From positions 5,704,001-5,768,000 of the forward strand of contig JYIP02000001.1 of NCBI GenBank assembly GCA_001051155.2: a stretch of DNA of 64,000 nucleotides. The letters are read 5' to 3'. This document shows positions 35,974 through 45,665 of the stretch, in pieces. Within the stretch, counting starts at the first letter, position 1. Each line of letters begins with the position of its first letter. A model generated the notes under the pieces. The model was not told where the DNA came from. It searched no databases and was given only the letters and a program-made list of their open reading frames with translations. The translations under genes were made by a program, and so were the position numbers. The DNA comes from Chrysoporthe austroafricana. Taxonomy: Eukaryota; Ascomycota; Sordariomycetes; Diaporthales; Cryphonectriaceae.

Positions 35974-36846
35974 GCGGTCCTGCGAACGGCAGGTGAGGGG
36001 ATCGACCCGATAAGGAAGCAGTGCGAACAGCGATCGCGTAGCAACAACTACGATCAGTGGAGGAGGAACATGACAGCATACCCAATTTGAGAGAACCAGA
36101 GACTTGATTGAAGTCTACAAACTTTGTGTGCCACTTGTACCGCCTTCGTGACATGTGTTCCATTCTGCCTAAGGTCGACTTACCGTGATTACCCGGTACC
36201 CAGTATGCAGTGGCGACCCAACTTGCGCACTTCAGGTCGAAGAGTTGCTGATGGAGGATCTGATAAAGTAGAAGGCGACCTAGATTTGTGGCTACGAATG
36301 CTGAAGTCTCAAGAGTTCAGGCATGTTGACAGCGCCATCGGAGGTGCTTTGGAATACGTTTGTTTCGATGTGGCGGCTTGGTGGTCAACACGTCACTGAG
36401 GGGCTCCGAGACAGGCTGACAGGGGTCCACTGGGTCCAATGCGCTCTGCGCCCGTCTGACGAGAATTTCCGACCATCGCCTGCTGAACAGAACTTCTGCG
36501 CCCACTACTGAACTAACGGCCTCCTCAACAGGATCCACGTTACTATGATTCACCTTCTATCGCTGTACTCGACCAGTAGTGAAGCGGAACGGCATTTCCT
36601 GCCGCCCTGAGAAGATAGAATCTACGCAGTTCCTCGCCACGAAGCCAGCAACCCGGACAGGAGACCTTATCGCTCTTCCGCAGGCCTCGACAGCCTCAGC
36701 TTTCTTTCTTTCTCTCTTCTCAAGTTTAAGGTTCTGCAACACGCCACTCACGTCCAAGAAGAAACGACTTCCTTAAAGGCCACGTCGCCTGAGTTGAGAC
36801 CGAGGTCTTTACCGATGGGGGGGAGCCCACCTCCCACCTTCGAAGT
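35974..36846. other. Intergenic between polyubiquitin and RING-UBP gene
   Basis: About 870 nt in a tandem orientation, so it holds the polyubiquitin 3' UTR and the promoter of the next gene. A T/C-rich stretch lies at 36.70-36.73 kb. No gene was seen. Confidence 0.5.
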
Positions 36847-38970
36847 ATGCATTCATACTCTTACCACCTAAAACTAGAGCTCTACCCAACCCCGTTATCG
36901 ACTGTTCCCACCGGCAGCGAAGCGATCACTGGGGCGACCGGCGTCTGGCTGCCAACCCCAGAAAGCACAATCTTCGACATCCTCCCCTCTCACCCGCGGC
37001 GAGACGACGACCCGGAGTCCGGTCCCTCCGCGAAGCACGACAAACAGAAGGGTATAGTTCACCTGGAGGAATACCTGCCCGCTGAGGACCGCCGGCTCCT
37101 ACATCGCAACCCGGCCAGGGTGATTGACTGCGGAGCTTCGAGGTCGTCTACGGTGCTCGAGGTCGAAGAGGACGACAGCAATATTGTCATCGTCAATACG
37201 AACAAGAGGAGGGAGCGTTCCAAGAGCTTCCCCCCGCCGGGCTTCCGTGCCGGTATAGGACCTCGGACGGCAGTCAGGGACTGGCGCTTCGGGCCTATCC
37301 GGATCGAAAGCTTCGACGCCCACGACGGCAAGATGGCAGGCAATCACCAGCCCAGCCCGGCTGCTTCGCTGGGCCCGAACTTGGGCGGCCCGGGGACCGA
37401 GACCAAGGCCAAGTTCAGGCCACTCGACTGCAAGAATACGGAGGCAGGATGGGGGATCGTGCACCTCTACCGCGAGGCACGCGATCTGGATCCCATAGAT
37501 ACTACGAGCGAGGGCTTGAACGGCGAGGACGGCACAATTCTCTGCATACCGGCTGTCCCGGGCTACCTGTCGCCTGTCGGGTTCCTGAACTTTGTGGGGC
37601 AGAAGTGGATGAGCGATGTGGCACACTACAGGATGCTCATGACAAGCACGCTAGGCACCTACATGGTGCTGATGAAGCTTCGTGACCACAAGGCCGCGGC
37701 GGCCTGGAGGCACGAGTTCGACGGCAAGGCCTTCGGCCCCATGCGGGAGGAGGCTATCTGTCACGTTACATACATCAAGTCTATCACTATCGAGACGCCC
37801 TCGCAGCCGACTGCTAGTTCTTCGAAAGCGCCCACGGTTGGGCATCTCAACTCGCTGAAGCCCTTCCCGCCGCCGACGCCTGACCTCGTCGAGCTGCCTA
37901 CGTGTACGGTCTGCCTCGAGCGCATGGACGAGACGTCCGGCCTGATCACTATACCCTGCCAGCACGTCTTCCACTGTACCTGCCTGCAATCGTGGAGGGG
38001 TTCTGGCTGTCCCGTCTGCCGCGCGACGAACCCGACCCCGACCTCGGCGGATGCGAGCGACCCGTACTCTCATCCCTTCGGCCAAGGGATCTCCAACATA
38101 TGCGGGCGGTGTAACACCACCGACGACCTCTGGATCTGCCTCATCTGCGGAAACGTAGGATGCGGACGTTACAAGGGCGCCCACGCCAAGGAGCACTGGA
38201 AAGAGACGGCGCACTGCTTCAGCCTCGAGCTGGAGACGCAGCACGTCTGGGACTACGCAGGCGACATGTGGGTGCACCGGCTGATCCGCGAGAAGGGCGA
38301 GGGCAAGGTGGTCGAGTTCCCTAGCACGAACATGGCGGCGCGGAACGGAGACAGGAACGGGCAGGCCGGTCCGGACGCCGACGTGGTGCCCCGGGCCAAG
38401 CTGGACAACATCGGCATGGAGTACACGCACCTCCTCACGAGCCAGCTGGAGAGCCAGCGGGTGTACTTTGAAGAGATCTTCAGCAAGGCGGCCGACAAGG
38501 CGGCCAAGGCGTCGGCAGCGGCGGAGGCGGCGTCGTCGCAGGCGGCGGAGGCGATGAGCAAGCTGCGCGTGCTGGAGACGGAGCACCTCGCGCTCAAGAA
38601 CGAGACGATCCCGCAGCTGGAGCGGGACCTCGAGCGGGAGCGCAAGCGGGCGGACAAGTCGACGGAGCTGGCGCGGAAGCTGGGGCAGTCGCTGCAGGAG
38701 GAGAAGCAGCTCAACAAGGGCCTCATGGAGAAGGTCACGCACGTCAACAGGGAGGTGGACAGGCTCAAGGCGCAGGCGGAGGCACTCAGGGCGGAGGTGG
38801 ACGAGCAGAAGGACATCAACCACGACCTGACCATGTTCATCTCGGGGCAGGAAAAGCTCAAGGAGATGGAGGAGGAGGGCAAGGTGACGCAGGAGGAGCT
38901 CGACGGCGGCGAGACGAGCGTGCCGGAGAAGAAGGGCAAAGGTAAGGCCAAGGGGAAGGGGAAGAAGTGA
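36847..38970 (+). CDS. Etp1/BRAP2-type RING finger and UBP zinc finger protein
   Basis: Predicted cytosolic ubiquitin ligase or ubiquitin-binding regulator, homologous to human BRAP2 and yeast Etp1 (ethanol tolerance). Single exon, 707 aa. Domains in order: a variable N-terminus; a BRAP2 RRM-like domain at about 200-315 (GIVHLYREARD through FDGKAFGPM and CHVTYI); a RING-H2 finger from about 353 (CTVCLERM, then CQHVFHCTCLQSW, then CPVCR); a UBP-type zinc finger from about 419 (CGRCNTTDDLWICLICG, then CGRYKGAHAKEHW and HCFSLELETQHVWDY); and a long coiled coil (about 520-680). The tail is Lys/Gly-rich (KKGKGKAKGKGKK). The full-length open frame and the order of domains match the family. The start is the first ATG. 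Confidence 0.95.
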   Translation: MHSYSYHLKLELYPTPLSTVPTGSEAITGATGVWLPTPESTIFDILPSHPRRDDDPESGPSAKHDKQKGIVHLEEYLPAEDRRLLHRNPARVIDCGASRSSTVLEVEEDDSNIVIVNTNKRRERSKSFPPPGFRAGIGPRTAVRDWRFGPIRIESFDAHDGKMAGNHQPSPAASLGPNLGGPGTETKAKFRPLDCKNTEAGWGIVHLYREARDLDPIDTTSEGLNGEDGTILCIPAVPGYLSPVGFLNFVGQKWMSDVAHYRMLMTSTLGTYMVLMKLRDHKAAAAWRHEFDGKAFGPMREEAICHVTYIKSITIETPSQPTASSSKAPTVGHLNSLKPFPPPTPDLVELPTCTVCLERMDETSGLITIPCQHVFHCTCLQSWRGSGCPVCRATNPTPTSADASDPYSHPFGQGISNICGRCNTTDDLWICLICGNVGCGRYKGAHAKEHWKETAHCFSLELETQHVWDYAGDMWVHRLIREKGEGKVVEFPSTNMAARNGDRNGQAGPDADVVPRAKLDNIGMEYTHLLTSQLESQRVYFEEIFSKAADKAAKASAAAEAASSQAAEAMSKLRVLETEHLALKNETIPQLERDLERERKRADKSTELARKLGQSLQEEKQLNKGLMEKVTHVNREVDRLKAQAEALRAEVDEQKDINHDLTMFISGQEKLKEMEEEGKVTQEELDGGETSVPEKKGKGKAKGKGKK

Positions 38971-40140
38971 GGAGTCTGGTCCACAGCATATGGTAATGAC
39001 AATGATACCCCCCAGCGACTTTCTACACGTCTTCACGGACAGATGCAGCCTGTCGCGTCTGCTCTATTGGACCATTGCAGATGATTCCCAAATTTAAAGA
39101 TACCCATATCGTCACACCACAAGTCGCCTGGTTAAATTCCGGGTGTCCACCCTGGTGTGACGCCTGCTGGGCGAATGGGCGACGGGCATGCGACCTGCCA
39201 GAAGGGAACGCCAGCTGCGCGAGAGGCTCTCGGTCAGTCAGAAAGAGCAGGCTCAGCCTGTGCCCGATCGTCGTCCCAACCGATCCTCTGGATGCGGTGC
39301 AGGAGGGGATTTTTGTTGGGAGCTGAACTGCCTCCCTCCTCCAAAGGTCTATCTCTACATAGTTTGGGGTTGCAAGGAGCGCGCGCACGGCCGCTGCTGC
39401 AAGGCCACGCGCAGGCCGCACGCAGCGCGCACACAGGCTGTACTCTGTACTGTGCAGTACCTACAGTACATGCCTACAGTACCTACAGGCTCTACCCCGC
39501 AGTCCCATTAATCGCCATGATATATATGACATGTTCTATCTATCTGCATCTGCCTTGGCAAGGGTCCGGAACAGGAAACCCAGTCGAGAGGATAAGACAC
39601 CACGTCTAGCGAACAAATAAAGTATCAACATGATAAACAGTCGTCGTTGTGCTGGCATGAGATTCGGTAGCACGCAGCCCCCGGTCAGGTCGCGGTCACA
39701 GGTTCTGCACCGGGTCACCAGAGAGATATTTACTTACGCACTGGGGGTGCAAGGATCCCCGTAGATTTTTCGACTGGCGCCGTTCCTCTTCCTCCTCCTC
39801 CCGCCTCGTCCTCGTTCTCCCGAACCAGCAGCGCCAGACCTAGCTTTATCTTTGGGTGTACTAAGTCAGCGCCTAGAAAGGCCCAGTCCCACGTCTACTG
39901 GCCTTCGCAGCCTGAGCCTACGATGTCGATCTGAACAACCAGGCCTTCTCCCCATCTCTACATCGACCCTCCCGCCCGCCTCGTCTCCGGCGCTCCCGAG
40001 TCGAAGCCGGATGAGATAAAAGCACAGCCAACACACTCACGCCGCGCGCTCGTTCCTGAGACTCGCGCCTCCATCGCACCCAGCCTCCTCCACAGCTGTC
40101 GCCGCGCAGAGCCGAAACCCACGGCAGGGCAAGCGCCACG
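38971..40140. other. Intergenic between RING-UBP gene and acyltransferase gene
   Basis: Tandem genes, so this holds a 3' UTR and a promoter. A CTACAGTAC-type repeat lies at about 39.44-39.49 kb and a CT-rich stretch at about 39.78-39.82 kb. No gene was seen. Confidence 0.5.
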
Positions 40141-42546
40141 ATGCCCTCCGGCAAAGGCGCTGGTGATGCGCCTCCCCAGAGCGCGGGCTCTCCCAAGTCC
40201 CACACCGAGCTCTACCCCATGAGCAACTGGAAGTACGACACGTTCCTGTGGTTCATGTCCATCTTCGTCGACCTCTTCTTCCGCGAGGTCCATCCCCGAG
40301 GCTCCTGGAAGGTGCCCAGGCATGGGCCCGTCCTGTTTGTCGCTGCGCCGCACGCCAACCAGGTAAGTAGGCTCCGTCGGTGGCCCAGCAGGGGCCCTCC
40401 TGCAGGAACCAGGCTGACTGGTCGCTGTGCGCAGTTCGTCGATGCCCTTATCCTCCAGCGGACCCTGAAGAACGAGGCGAAACGGCGGGTGTCCCTCCTC
40501 GTCGCCCAGAAGTCTGTCCACGGCTTCATCGGCTGGGCGTCACGCCAGACGGGCGCGGTCCCCGTCGGCCGGGCCCAAGATGCCGCCAAGCCCAAGGACG
40601 GCACCGTCTACCTGCCCGACCCCATCAGAGATCCCACCCTGATCCGCGGTATTGGTACACACTTTGACAAGGAGGCCGAGATCGGCGGCATGATCTTCCT
40701 GCCCGCGGCCAAGGGCCAGGCGAGCACCAGTGTCGACGTCGCGGAGATCCACGGCCCGGAGGAGATAAGAATCAAGCGCCCTTTCAAGACGAAGCTGGCG
40801 CTATTCCAGCTGACAGGGCGCGAGGATATCGACGAGTCGGGAAACTTCACGGACCAGGACTTCAAGGGCATCAAGGAAGGCTACGAGGGGACCAAGTACA
40901 AGCTGGCCCCTCACATCGACCAGACCAAGGTGTACGAGGCCGTGTTCGACCGGCTGAGGTCCGGAGGCTGCGTGGGGATCTTCCCTGAGGGGGGTAGCCA
41001 CGACCGCACCGGGCTGCTACCCATCAAGGCCGGCGTCGCGATCATGGCGCTCGGCGCTCTGGCCGATTCCCCCGACGTCGACCTCAAGGTCGTGCCGGTG
41101 GGCATGAACTACTTCCACGCGCACAAGTTCCGGTCGAGGGCGGTCGTGGAGTTCGGGCAGCCGATCGAGATCCCCACGGAGCTCGTCGACATGTACAAGC
41201 ACGGGCAGAGGCGGGACGCCATCGGCCAGCTCCTGGACTCGGTCTACCAGGGCTTGGCCGCCGTGACGGTGCAGACGCCCGACTACGACACTCTCATGCT
41301 CATCCAGGCTGCGCGCCGCCTCTACAAGCCGACCGGCAAGAAGCTCCCCCTCCCGTACGTCGTGGAGCTGAACCGGAGGCTGGCCATGGGTTACGAGCGG
41401 TACAAGGACGATCCGAGGATCGTGCAGCTCTCGAAGGCCGTCAAAGAATACAACAAGCAGCTTAAGTACCTGAACATCCGCGACCACCAGGTCCAGTACG
41501 CCAGGATGCCCATCCACACCGTCGTCCTGACTGCCGTCTATAGGGTAGTGAAGCTGCTGGTGCTCCTCATCGGGACGCTCCCGGGCCTCATGCTCTTCAC
41601 GCCGGTCTTCGTGTTGACGAAATACATCAGCATAAGAAAGGCCAGGGAGGCGCTGGCGGGCTCGTCGGTCAAGATACAGGGCCGCGACGTGATGGCGACA
41701 TGGAAGATAATGACTGCCCTGTTCTTCGCGCCGATCCTGTACAATACCTACATCTGCATCTTTGTGTGGAGGGTGTACGCGGACCGCCTCTGGGGCTACT
41801 GGGACTACGTACCCGGCTGGATACCGCTCTGGGTGGCGTTCCCCATCGGCTGGGTCTTGTTCCCGCTGATCACGTTCGCGGCGCTGCGGCTGGGGGAGGT
41901 GGGCATGGACATCTTCAAGTCGCTGCGGCCCCTGGTGATGTGCCTCAACCCGGCGTCCAGCTTCAATATCCAGCAGCTGCGGGAGAGGCGGGCGGACCTG
42001 AGCGAGCGGGTGACGCAGCTGATCAACGAGCTCGGGCCCGAGATGTTCTCCGACTTCGACAAGACGCGGATCGTGCCCGACACGGCGCGGGAGGACGGGC
42101 GGCCGAAGACGCCCGGGGCGGCCAAGGCGGCGGCGCGGAGGCGCGACAGCGACATGTCGAGCGCGGGCGGCGAGGTGGAGAGCCCGACGCGGCCGCTCGC
42201 GCGGCGCGACACCAACTCGTCGAGCCGGGGCCTGCCCAAGAACGAGTCGTACAGCAACATCGGCAAGGTGGGCATGTTCTCGACGCGGCCGCCGTCGCGG
42301 TCGCGGAGCCGCAGCAGCAGCAGCGGCGGGGCGTTCGGGTCCGCGGGCTTCCCCGTCAGCGCGTTCACGACGCTCGACTCGAAGGAGGGCCTGGACGAGG
42401 TGAGCCGCAGGATCCGGGAGGAGATGAAGGGGCGCGGCGAGCTGCGGCGGCGCAAGAGCGAGGGCAAGAGGGCGTTCGAGCTCCAGGGCGACGACAGCGA
42501 GGACGAGGACGCGCGGTCGGAGGCGTCCGGGAAGAAGGAGACGTAG
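40141..42546 (+). CDS. Glycerol-3-phosphate/dihydroxyacetone-phosphate acyltransferase (Sct1/Gpt2-like)
   Basis: ER membrane enzyme for the first acylation of glycerol-3-phosphate in phospholipid and triacylglycerol synthesis. Exons 40141-40362 and 40435-42546 give 777 aa, close to the yeast enzymes (about 740-760). The 72-nt intron is in frame and stop-free, and removing it restores PHANQFVDALIL, the catalytic block with His71 and Asp77. The substrate-binding block reads GIFPEGGSHDRTGLLPIKAG (Glu about 259), followed by VPVGMNYFHAHKFRSRAVVE. Two or three hydrophobic segments lie near residues 460-580 (VVKLLVLLIGTLPGLMLF, IMTALFFAPILYNTYICIFV, PLWVAFPIGWVLFPLITF). The C-terminal 150 residues are Ser/Arg-rich, disordered and likely phosphorylated, as in yeast. 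Tandem with its neighbours on the + strand. Confidence 0.95.
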   Translation: MPSGKGAGDAPPQSAGSPKSHTELYPMSNWKYDTFLWFMSIFVDLFFREVHPRGSWKVPRHGPVLFVAAPHANQVSRLRRWPSRGPPAGTRLTGRCAQFVDALILQRTLKNEAKRRVSLLVAQKSVHGFIGWASRQTGAVPVGRAQDAAKPKDGTVYLPDPIRDPTLIRGIGTHFDKEAEIGGMIFLPAAKGQASTSVDVAEIHGPEEIRIKRPFKTKLALFQLTGREDIDESGNFTDQDFKGIKEGYEGTKYKLAPHIDQTKVYEAVFDRLRSGGCVGIFPEGGSHDRTGLLPIKAGVAIMALGALADSPDVDLKVVPVGMNYFHAHKFRSRAVVEFGQPIEIPTELVDMYKHGQRRDAIGQLLDSVYQGLAAVTVQTPDYDTLMLIQAARRLYKPTGKKLPLPYVVELNRRLAMGYERYKDDPRIVQLSKAVKEYNKQLKYLNIRDHQVQYARMPIHTVVLTAVYRVVKLLVLLIGTLPGLMLFTPVFVLTKYISIRKAREALAGSSVKIQGRDVMATWKIMTALFFAPILYNTYICIFVWRVYADRLWGYWDYVPGWIPLWVAFPIGWVLFPLITFAALRLGEVGMDIFKSLRPLVMCLNPASSFNIQQLRERRADLSERVTQLINELGPEMFSDFDKTRIVPDTAREDGRPKTPGAAKAAARRRDSDMSSAGGEVESPTRPLARRDTNSSSRGLPKNESYSNIGKVGMFSTRPPSRSRSRSSSSGGAFGSAGFPVSAFTTLDSKEGLDEVSRRIREEMKGRGELRRRKSEGKRAFELQGDDSEDEDARSEASGKKET
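40363..40434 (+). other. In-frame 72-nt intron of the acyltransferase gene
   Basis: Starts GTAAGTAGG, ends GTGCGCAG, with a GGCTGAC branch-like sequence. Its 24 codons contain no stop, so a read-through gene model would insert 24 residues inside the catalytic HANQFVD block. Confidence 0.9.
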
Positions 42547-43379
42547 CTGGTCCGGCCGGCTGGTTAGTAATAGGTGAATGCATTCGATTCCAAAGAACAC
42601 GAGCAGGGGGATCCAGACCACGTCCGGCCCCTGCGGCAGCATCATGGTGTTGGATGTGCTATGTAAGTAAGCCCGATGCAGACGGCTGCGCGGGCTCGGA
42701 GATAGAGCCGGCCTCAGTGCGGCCTGGCAGGTCTGCCAGGCGGCAGCGGACGTCGTCATTGGAGGAGGAGGGCGAGATGCATGTGCAGGGCAGGTCGGGC
42801 GACGGCGTATTTACGGAGGGCACCGGGGCGGCCGGCGGTGGGCCGTGGCCGCCAGCAAGGCGGCGCTCGGGGATACGAAGCAGCTGCATGCCCGGATCTG
42901 CGCCTGGTGTTGATCGGCGGCGAGGTCCGGTCCAAGTACTGACTACTAAGCCCCCAGGGCCACGCAGTATTAGTATTTATGGGCGATGGTCGGAGCAGCC
43001 GCTGACCGTGTCTCTCTCCCTCTCCCTATGTGCATCTGTGTCTCGGGGCTGAGGACGAGGCGCTCGCGGAACTTCCAGCCGGGACAACTGTGGCATCACA
43101 CACACATAGCAGACAGCCACGCGTCCCTCGATAATCAATAATTAGCCCCCGTGCGCTGACAAGCACTGCGCCCCTCCTGGCCCGGGCACCCGGAAGCATC
43201 ATAGCGTGGGTTGTAACGCCGCCTCCGATGCCGAGGACCCCTGGCGCCTGAAAAGGCCGAAGCCAGAACGCCAGGAAACAAAAATCCACCGCCCCGCCCG
43301 CGCCGGCGCTGCCCTGCCCTGCCCTGCAGAGACGATCCCGCGCGCCGCCGCCGCAGCAGCAGCATCAGCAGAACAGAAC
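42547..43379. other. Intergenic between acyltransferase and Fe-S protein genes
   Basis: Tandem genes. CT-rich runs near 43.00-43.03 kb and CTGCC/GCC runs near 43.31-43.37 kb precede the next start. No gene was seen; the frame open from 41700 into here is a shadow of the acyltransferase gene. Confidence 0.5.
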
Positions 43380-44531
43380 ATGTTCAAGACACTGGTCAGC
43401 GGCGCCAAGCGCCTCGCCACCGGCCCGCCCCAGGCGCCCGACATCTTCCCCCGGGTCGCGCCCGAGGTCGACGGCGAGGACTGCCTGCGCGACTGCGAGT
43501 CCTGCTCGGTGCAGTACCCGCGGGGCTTCAAGGTCGAGGAGCACGACGATCTCTACGGTCATGTCAAGGGGTGGGCCACGCACGTGCTGGTCGCCACCGG
43601 CAAGTCGGACTGGGTGCGCGACGTCGCCGACGAGAAGGGCAGCGTGATGCAGGCGATCGACGCCGCGCAGAGGCCGACCAACGGTGTAGGTCTCGCCCCC
43701 CTCCTCTCCTCTTCCTCTCCTCTTCCTCTCCCTCTCCCTCTCCCCCTCCCCCTTTCATGCTGTCTGGCTGCTGACCTCCCGCGCTAGAGGCTCATGCTCT
43801 CCGCCTCCAACATCCCAACGCCGCACCACACGAGCGACTACTCCGAGCCCACCACCGTCCTCCTCCTGCCCGCCTTCACCGTCGTCGAGAACGTCACGCC
43901 CGCCAACGTCCCGGCCCTCGTCGCGGACTACATCAACAAGGCCCCGACCAGCACCTCGGCGCTCGCGCCCGTCTACCCGGCGCTGCCGCGGTCGCTGCCC
44001 GCGCCGGCGGACGCGCCCGAGGCCGCGGCCAAGCTCCACACGCTGACGTCGCGGCCGAGCCCGCACGCGGCGCTCGTGCTGCTGTGCTCGCAGCGGACGC
44101 GCGACGCGCGCTGCGGGCAGTCGGCGCCGCTGCTGCGCAAGGAGCTGGAGCGGCACCTGCGGCCGCTGGGGCTGTACCGCGACCTGGACGACGAGCGGCC
44201 CGGCGGCGTCGGCGTCTACTTCATCAGCCACACGGGCGGGCACAAGTACAGCGCTAACATGATGGTGTACCGGCGGCCGGACGCGTTCGGCGTGGACAGC
44301 GCGCAGAGGGCTGCGCTGCCGCCGGGGGAGGCCCTCGCGCCCGCCGCCGCCGCCGCGGAGGACGGCGAGGACGGCGGCGTCGGCGCCGCCCAGTGCATCT
44401 GGCTCGCCCGCGTGCGGCCCGAGGACATCGAGGGGATCGTCAAGTTCACCATCCTGCAGGGCAAGGTGGTCAAGCCCGAGCGGCAGCTGCGCGGCGGGTT
44501 CGACCGGTCCAGGGGGGTGATGAGCTGGTGA
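43380..44531 (+). CDS. Apd1/Aim32 family thioredoxin-like Fe-S protein (sucrase/ferredoxin-like)
   Basis: Exons 43380-43685 and 43788-44531 give 349 aa; donor GTAGGT and acceptor GCTAG restore NGRLMLSASN in phase 0. The family signature is visible: Cys-x8-Cys (CSQRTRDARC) followed by His-x-Gly-Gly-His (HTGGH in SHTGGHKYSANMMVY), the ligands that hold a 2Fe-2S cluster with mixed Cys/His ligation in yeast Apd1. The N-terminal part holds DCLRDCESCSVQYPRGF and a GHVKGWATHVLVATGKSDW block typical of the family. The C-terminus includes CIWLARVRPEDIEGIVKF. Yeast members are linked to redox sensitivity (Apd1) and to mitochondria (Aim32); no clear mitochondrial presequence is seen, so a cytosolic Apd1-like role is likelier. 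An acidic and Ala-rich insertion lies near residue 290. Confidence 0.9.
43701..43755 (+). repeat. Polypyrimidine CTCTTC tract inside an intron
   Basis: An almost pure C/T stretch fills the single intron of the Apd1-like gene, mostly CTCTTC and CTCCC units, ending near the acceptor region. Confidence 0.85.
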
Positions 44532-44574
44532 GGGCGCGCCGCTCCCTGCGGGCCGGCCACCTGGAGAGGAGGGG

Positions 44575-44597
44575 AGGGCGAGGGCGAGGGCGAGGGT
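44575..44597. repeat. GGGCGA hexanucleotide repeat
   Basis: About four GGGCGA units directly after the stop of the Apd1-like gene, probably in its 3' UTR. Confidence 0.8.
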
Positions 44598-44813
44598 GAG
44601 GACGGCGTCAATGCACTTAGAGGAGCATCTCAGGGACGGAGGGAGGAGGGGGTTAGGCAGCGATTGTCTTTTCATAGAAGGTATGTTGGCCTCGTGCGGG
44701 CCTGCTGCTCATATTACACACAAGACATATAGAGGTACTACACCATTTCTCCAGATCTAGACCCCTGACCAATGCACACTTTGTGTACAGGCACACGACG
44801 GCCCCTCAGCCCG

Positions 44814-45665
44814 TCACAGACAGGCGGCGGCCTGCATGATGTTCATGTGGCCCGGGCGCTGCGTGCTCTCCCATGGACACTTCCTCTTCCGCAGGCGCTT
44901 CGCCTCCGCCGCCGCCGCTGCCGCCGCCGCCGCTGCTGCTGCCGCTGTCGGTGTCGTATTGGCCGTGCTGGTGGCCTGGATCCGCACGCCGCTGTCCTTG
45001 CCACCCCCAGCCTCGTCCTTGACCTCCTCCACGGTCGGTTTCTGGTAGGGTGCCATGAGAAACGCTGTCGTCGGAAATCCTCCGAGGGCCTGCTGAAGAG
45101 AGGTTACGACGGACGTGTATACCGCCGGCCTGAACAGAAAAGGAGATTGGGTCTGGACAGTTGGTTGGAACTCACTCGCAAGCGCAGCAAAAGTTAGTAG
45201 GGGGTGTTCTGTGGCATGGTCAGTCTCTCCTGGGGGGCGCACTTACACCGTTGACTCTTGCTACGTATAGACTTTCAACAGCCTGGGGGAACTCGAGGAC
45301 AACGGCACGACCACAGCAGGGATTCTTCGGATTCCACGGGGAGCTGTGCTGCAGGCTGGCTGCTCTGCTGCTCTGTGCTGGGAGAGAGAAAGAGGAACAG
45401 CGAGCGTATGTGCGAGAAGAGAGGACGCGTTTGTGATAGCTTCGTCTCAGTTCTGAAGAACAGCGGCACTGCGCAGGAGCTGGTAAGTCTGACAGGATTC
45501 GAGACACGAAGAATGACCAGGCCTGCTCGTCCAAGATCGCCGCGGCGCCAAAGTTGCTCTCTTATTCTTGAAATAAAGTGGCATTCACCTTATGAGGCCA
45601 TCGAGTTCCCCGAACAAGGAAGCACTGGCCCTCGCAGCCAGGCACAGTAGGGCAGCGACCGCCAT
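44814..45665 (-). CDS. Probable multi-exon gene, possibly secreted protein (model unresolved)
   Basis: Pieces of a minus-strand gene are clear but not all joins. At 45665 an ATG opens a typical signal peptide (MAVAALLCLAARASASLFG). Around 45.48-45.57 kb a coding-like piece reads FGAAILDEQAWSFFVSRIL. Another ends at 45247 (LEFPQAVESLYVARVNG) with donor GTAAGT, and joins in phase 0 after a TCCAG acceptor at 45152 to TQSPFLFRPAVYTSVVTSLQ, GGFPTTAFLMAPYQKPTVEE and an Ala run, ending in a Lys/Arg cluster and a stop at 44814. The intron between 45246 and 45153 also has a perfect TACTAAC branch point. The first two introns remain ambiguous; the shortest joins would need a 32-nt intron. I do not recognise the family. 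Confidence 0.5.

Noticed and set aside
37651..39036. 461-codon minus-strand ORF
   Set aside because: Antisense shadow of the RING-UBP gene, with repetitive Leu/Arg/His composition and no family similarity.
41017..42759. 580-codon minus-strand ORF
   Set aside because: It is antisense to the acyltransferase gene; its Arg/Leu/Asp/His-rich product is the usual mirror of GC-rich third positions.
41700..43052. 450-codon + strand ORF
   Set aside because: Out-of-frame shadow of the acyltransferase gene; composition is Ala/Gly/Arg-rich with no domain.
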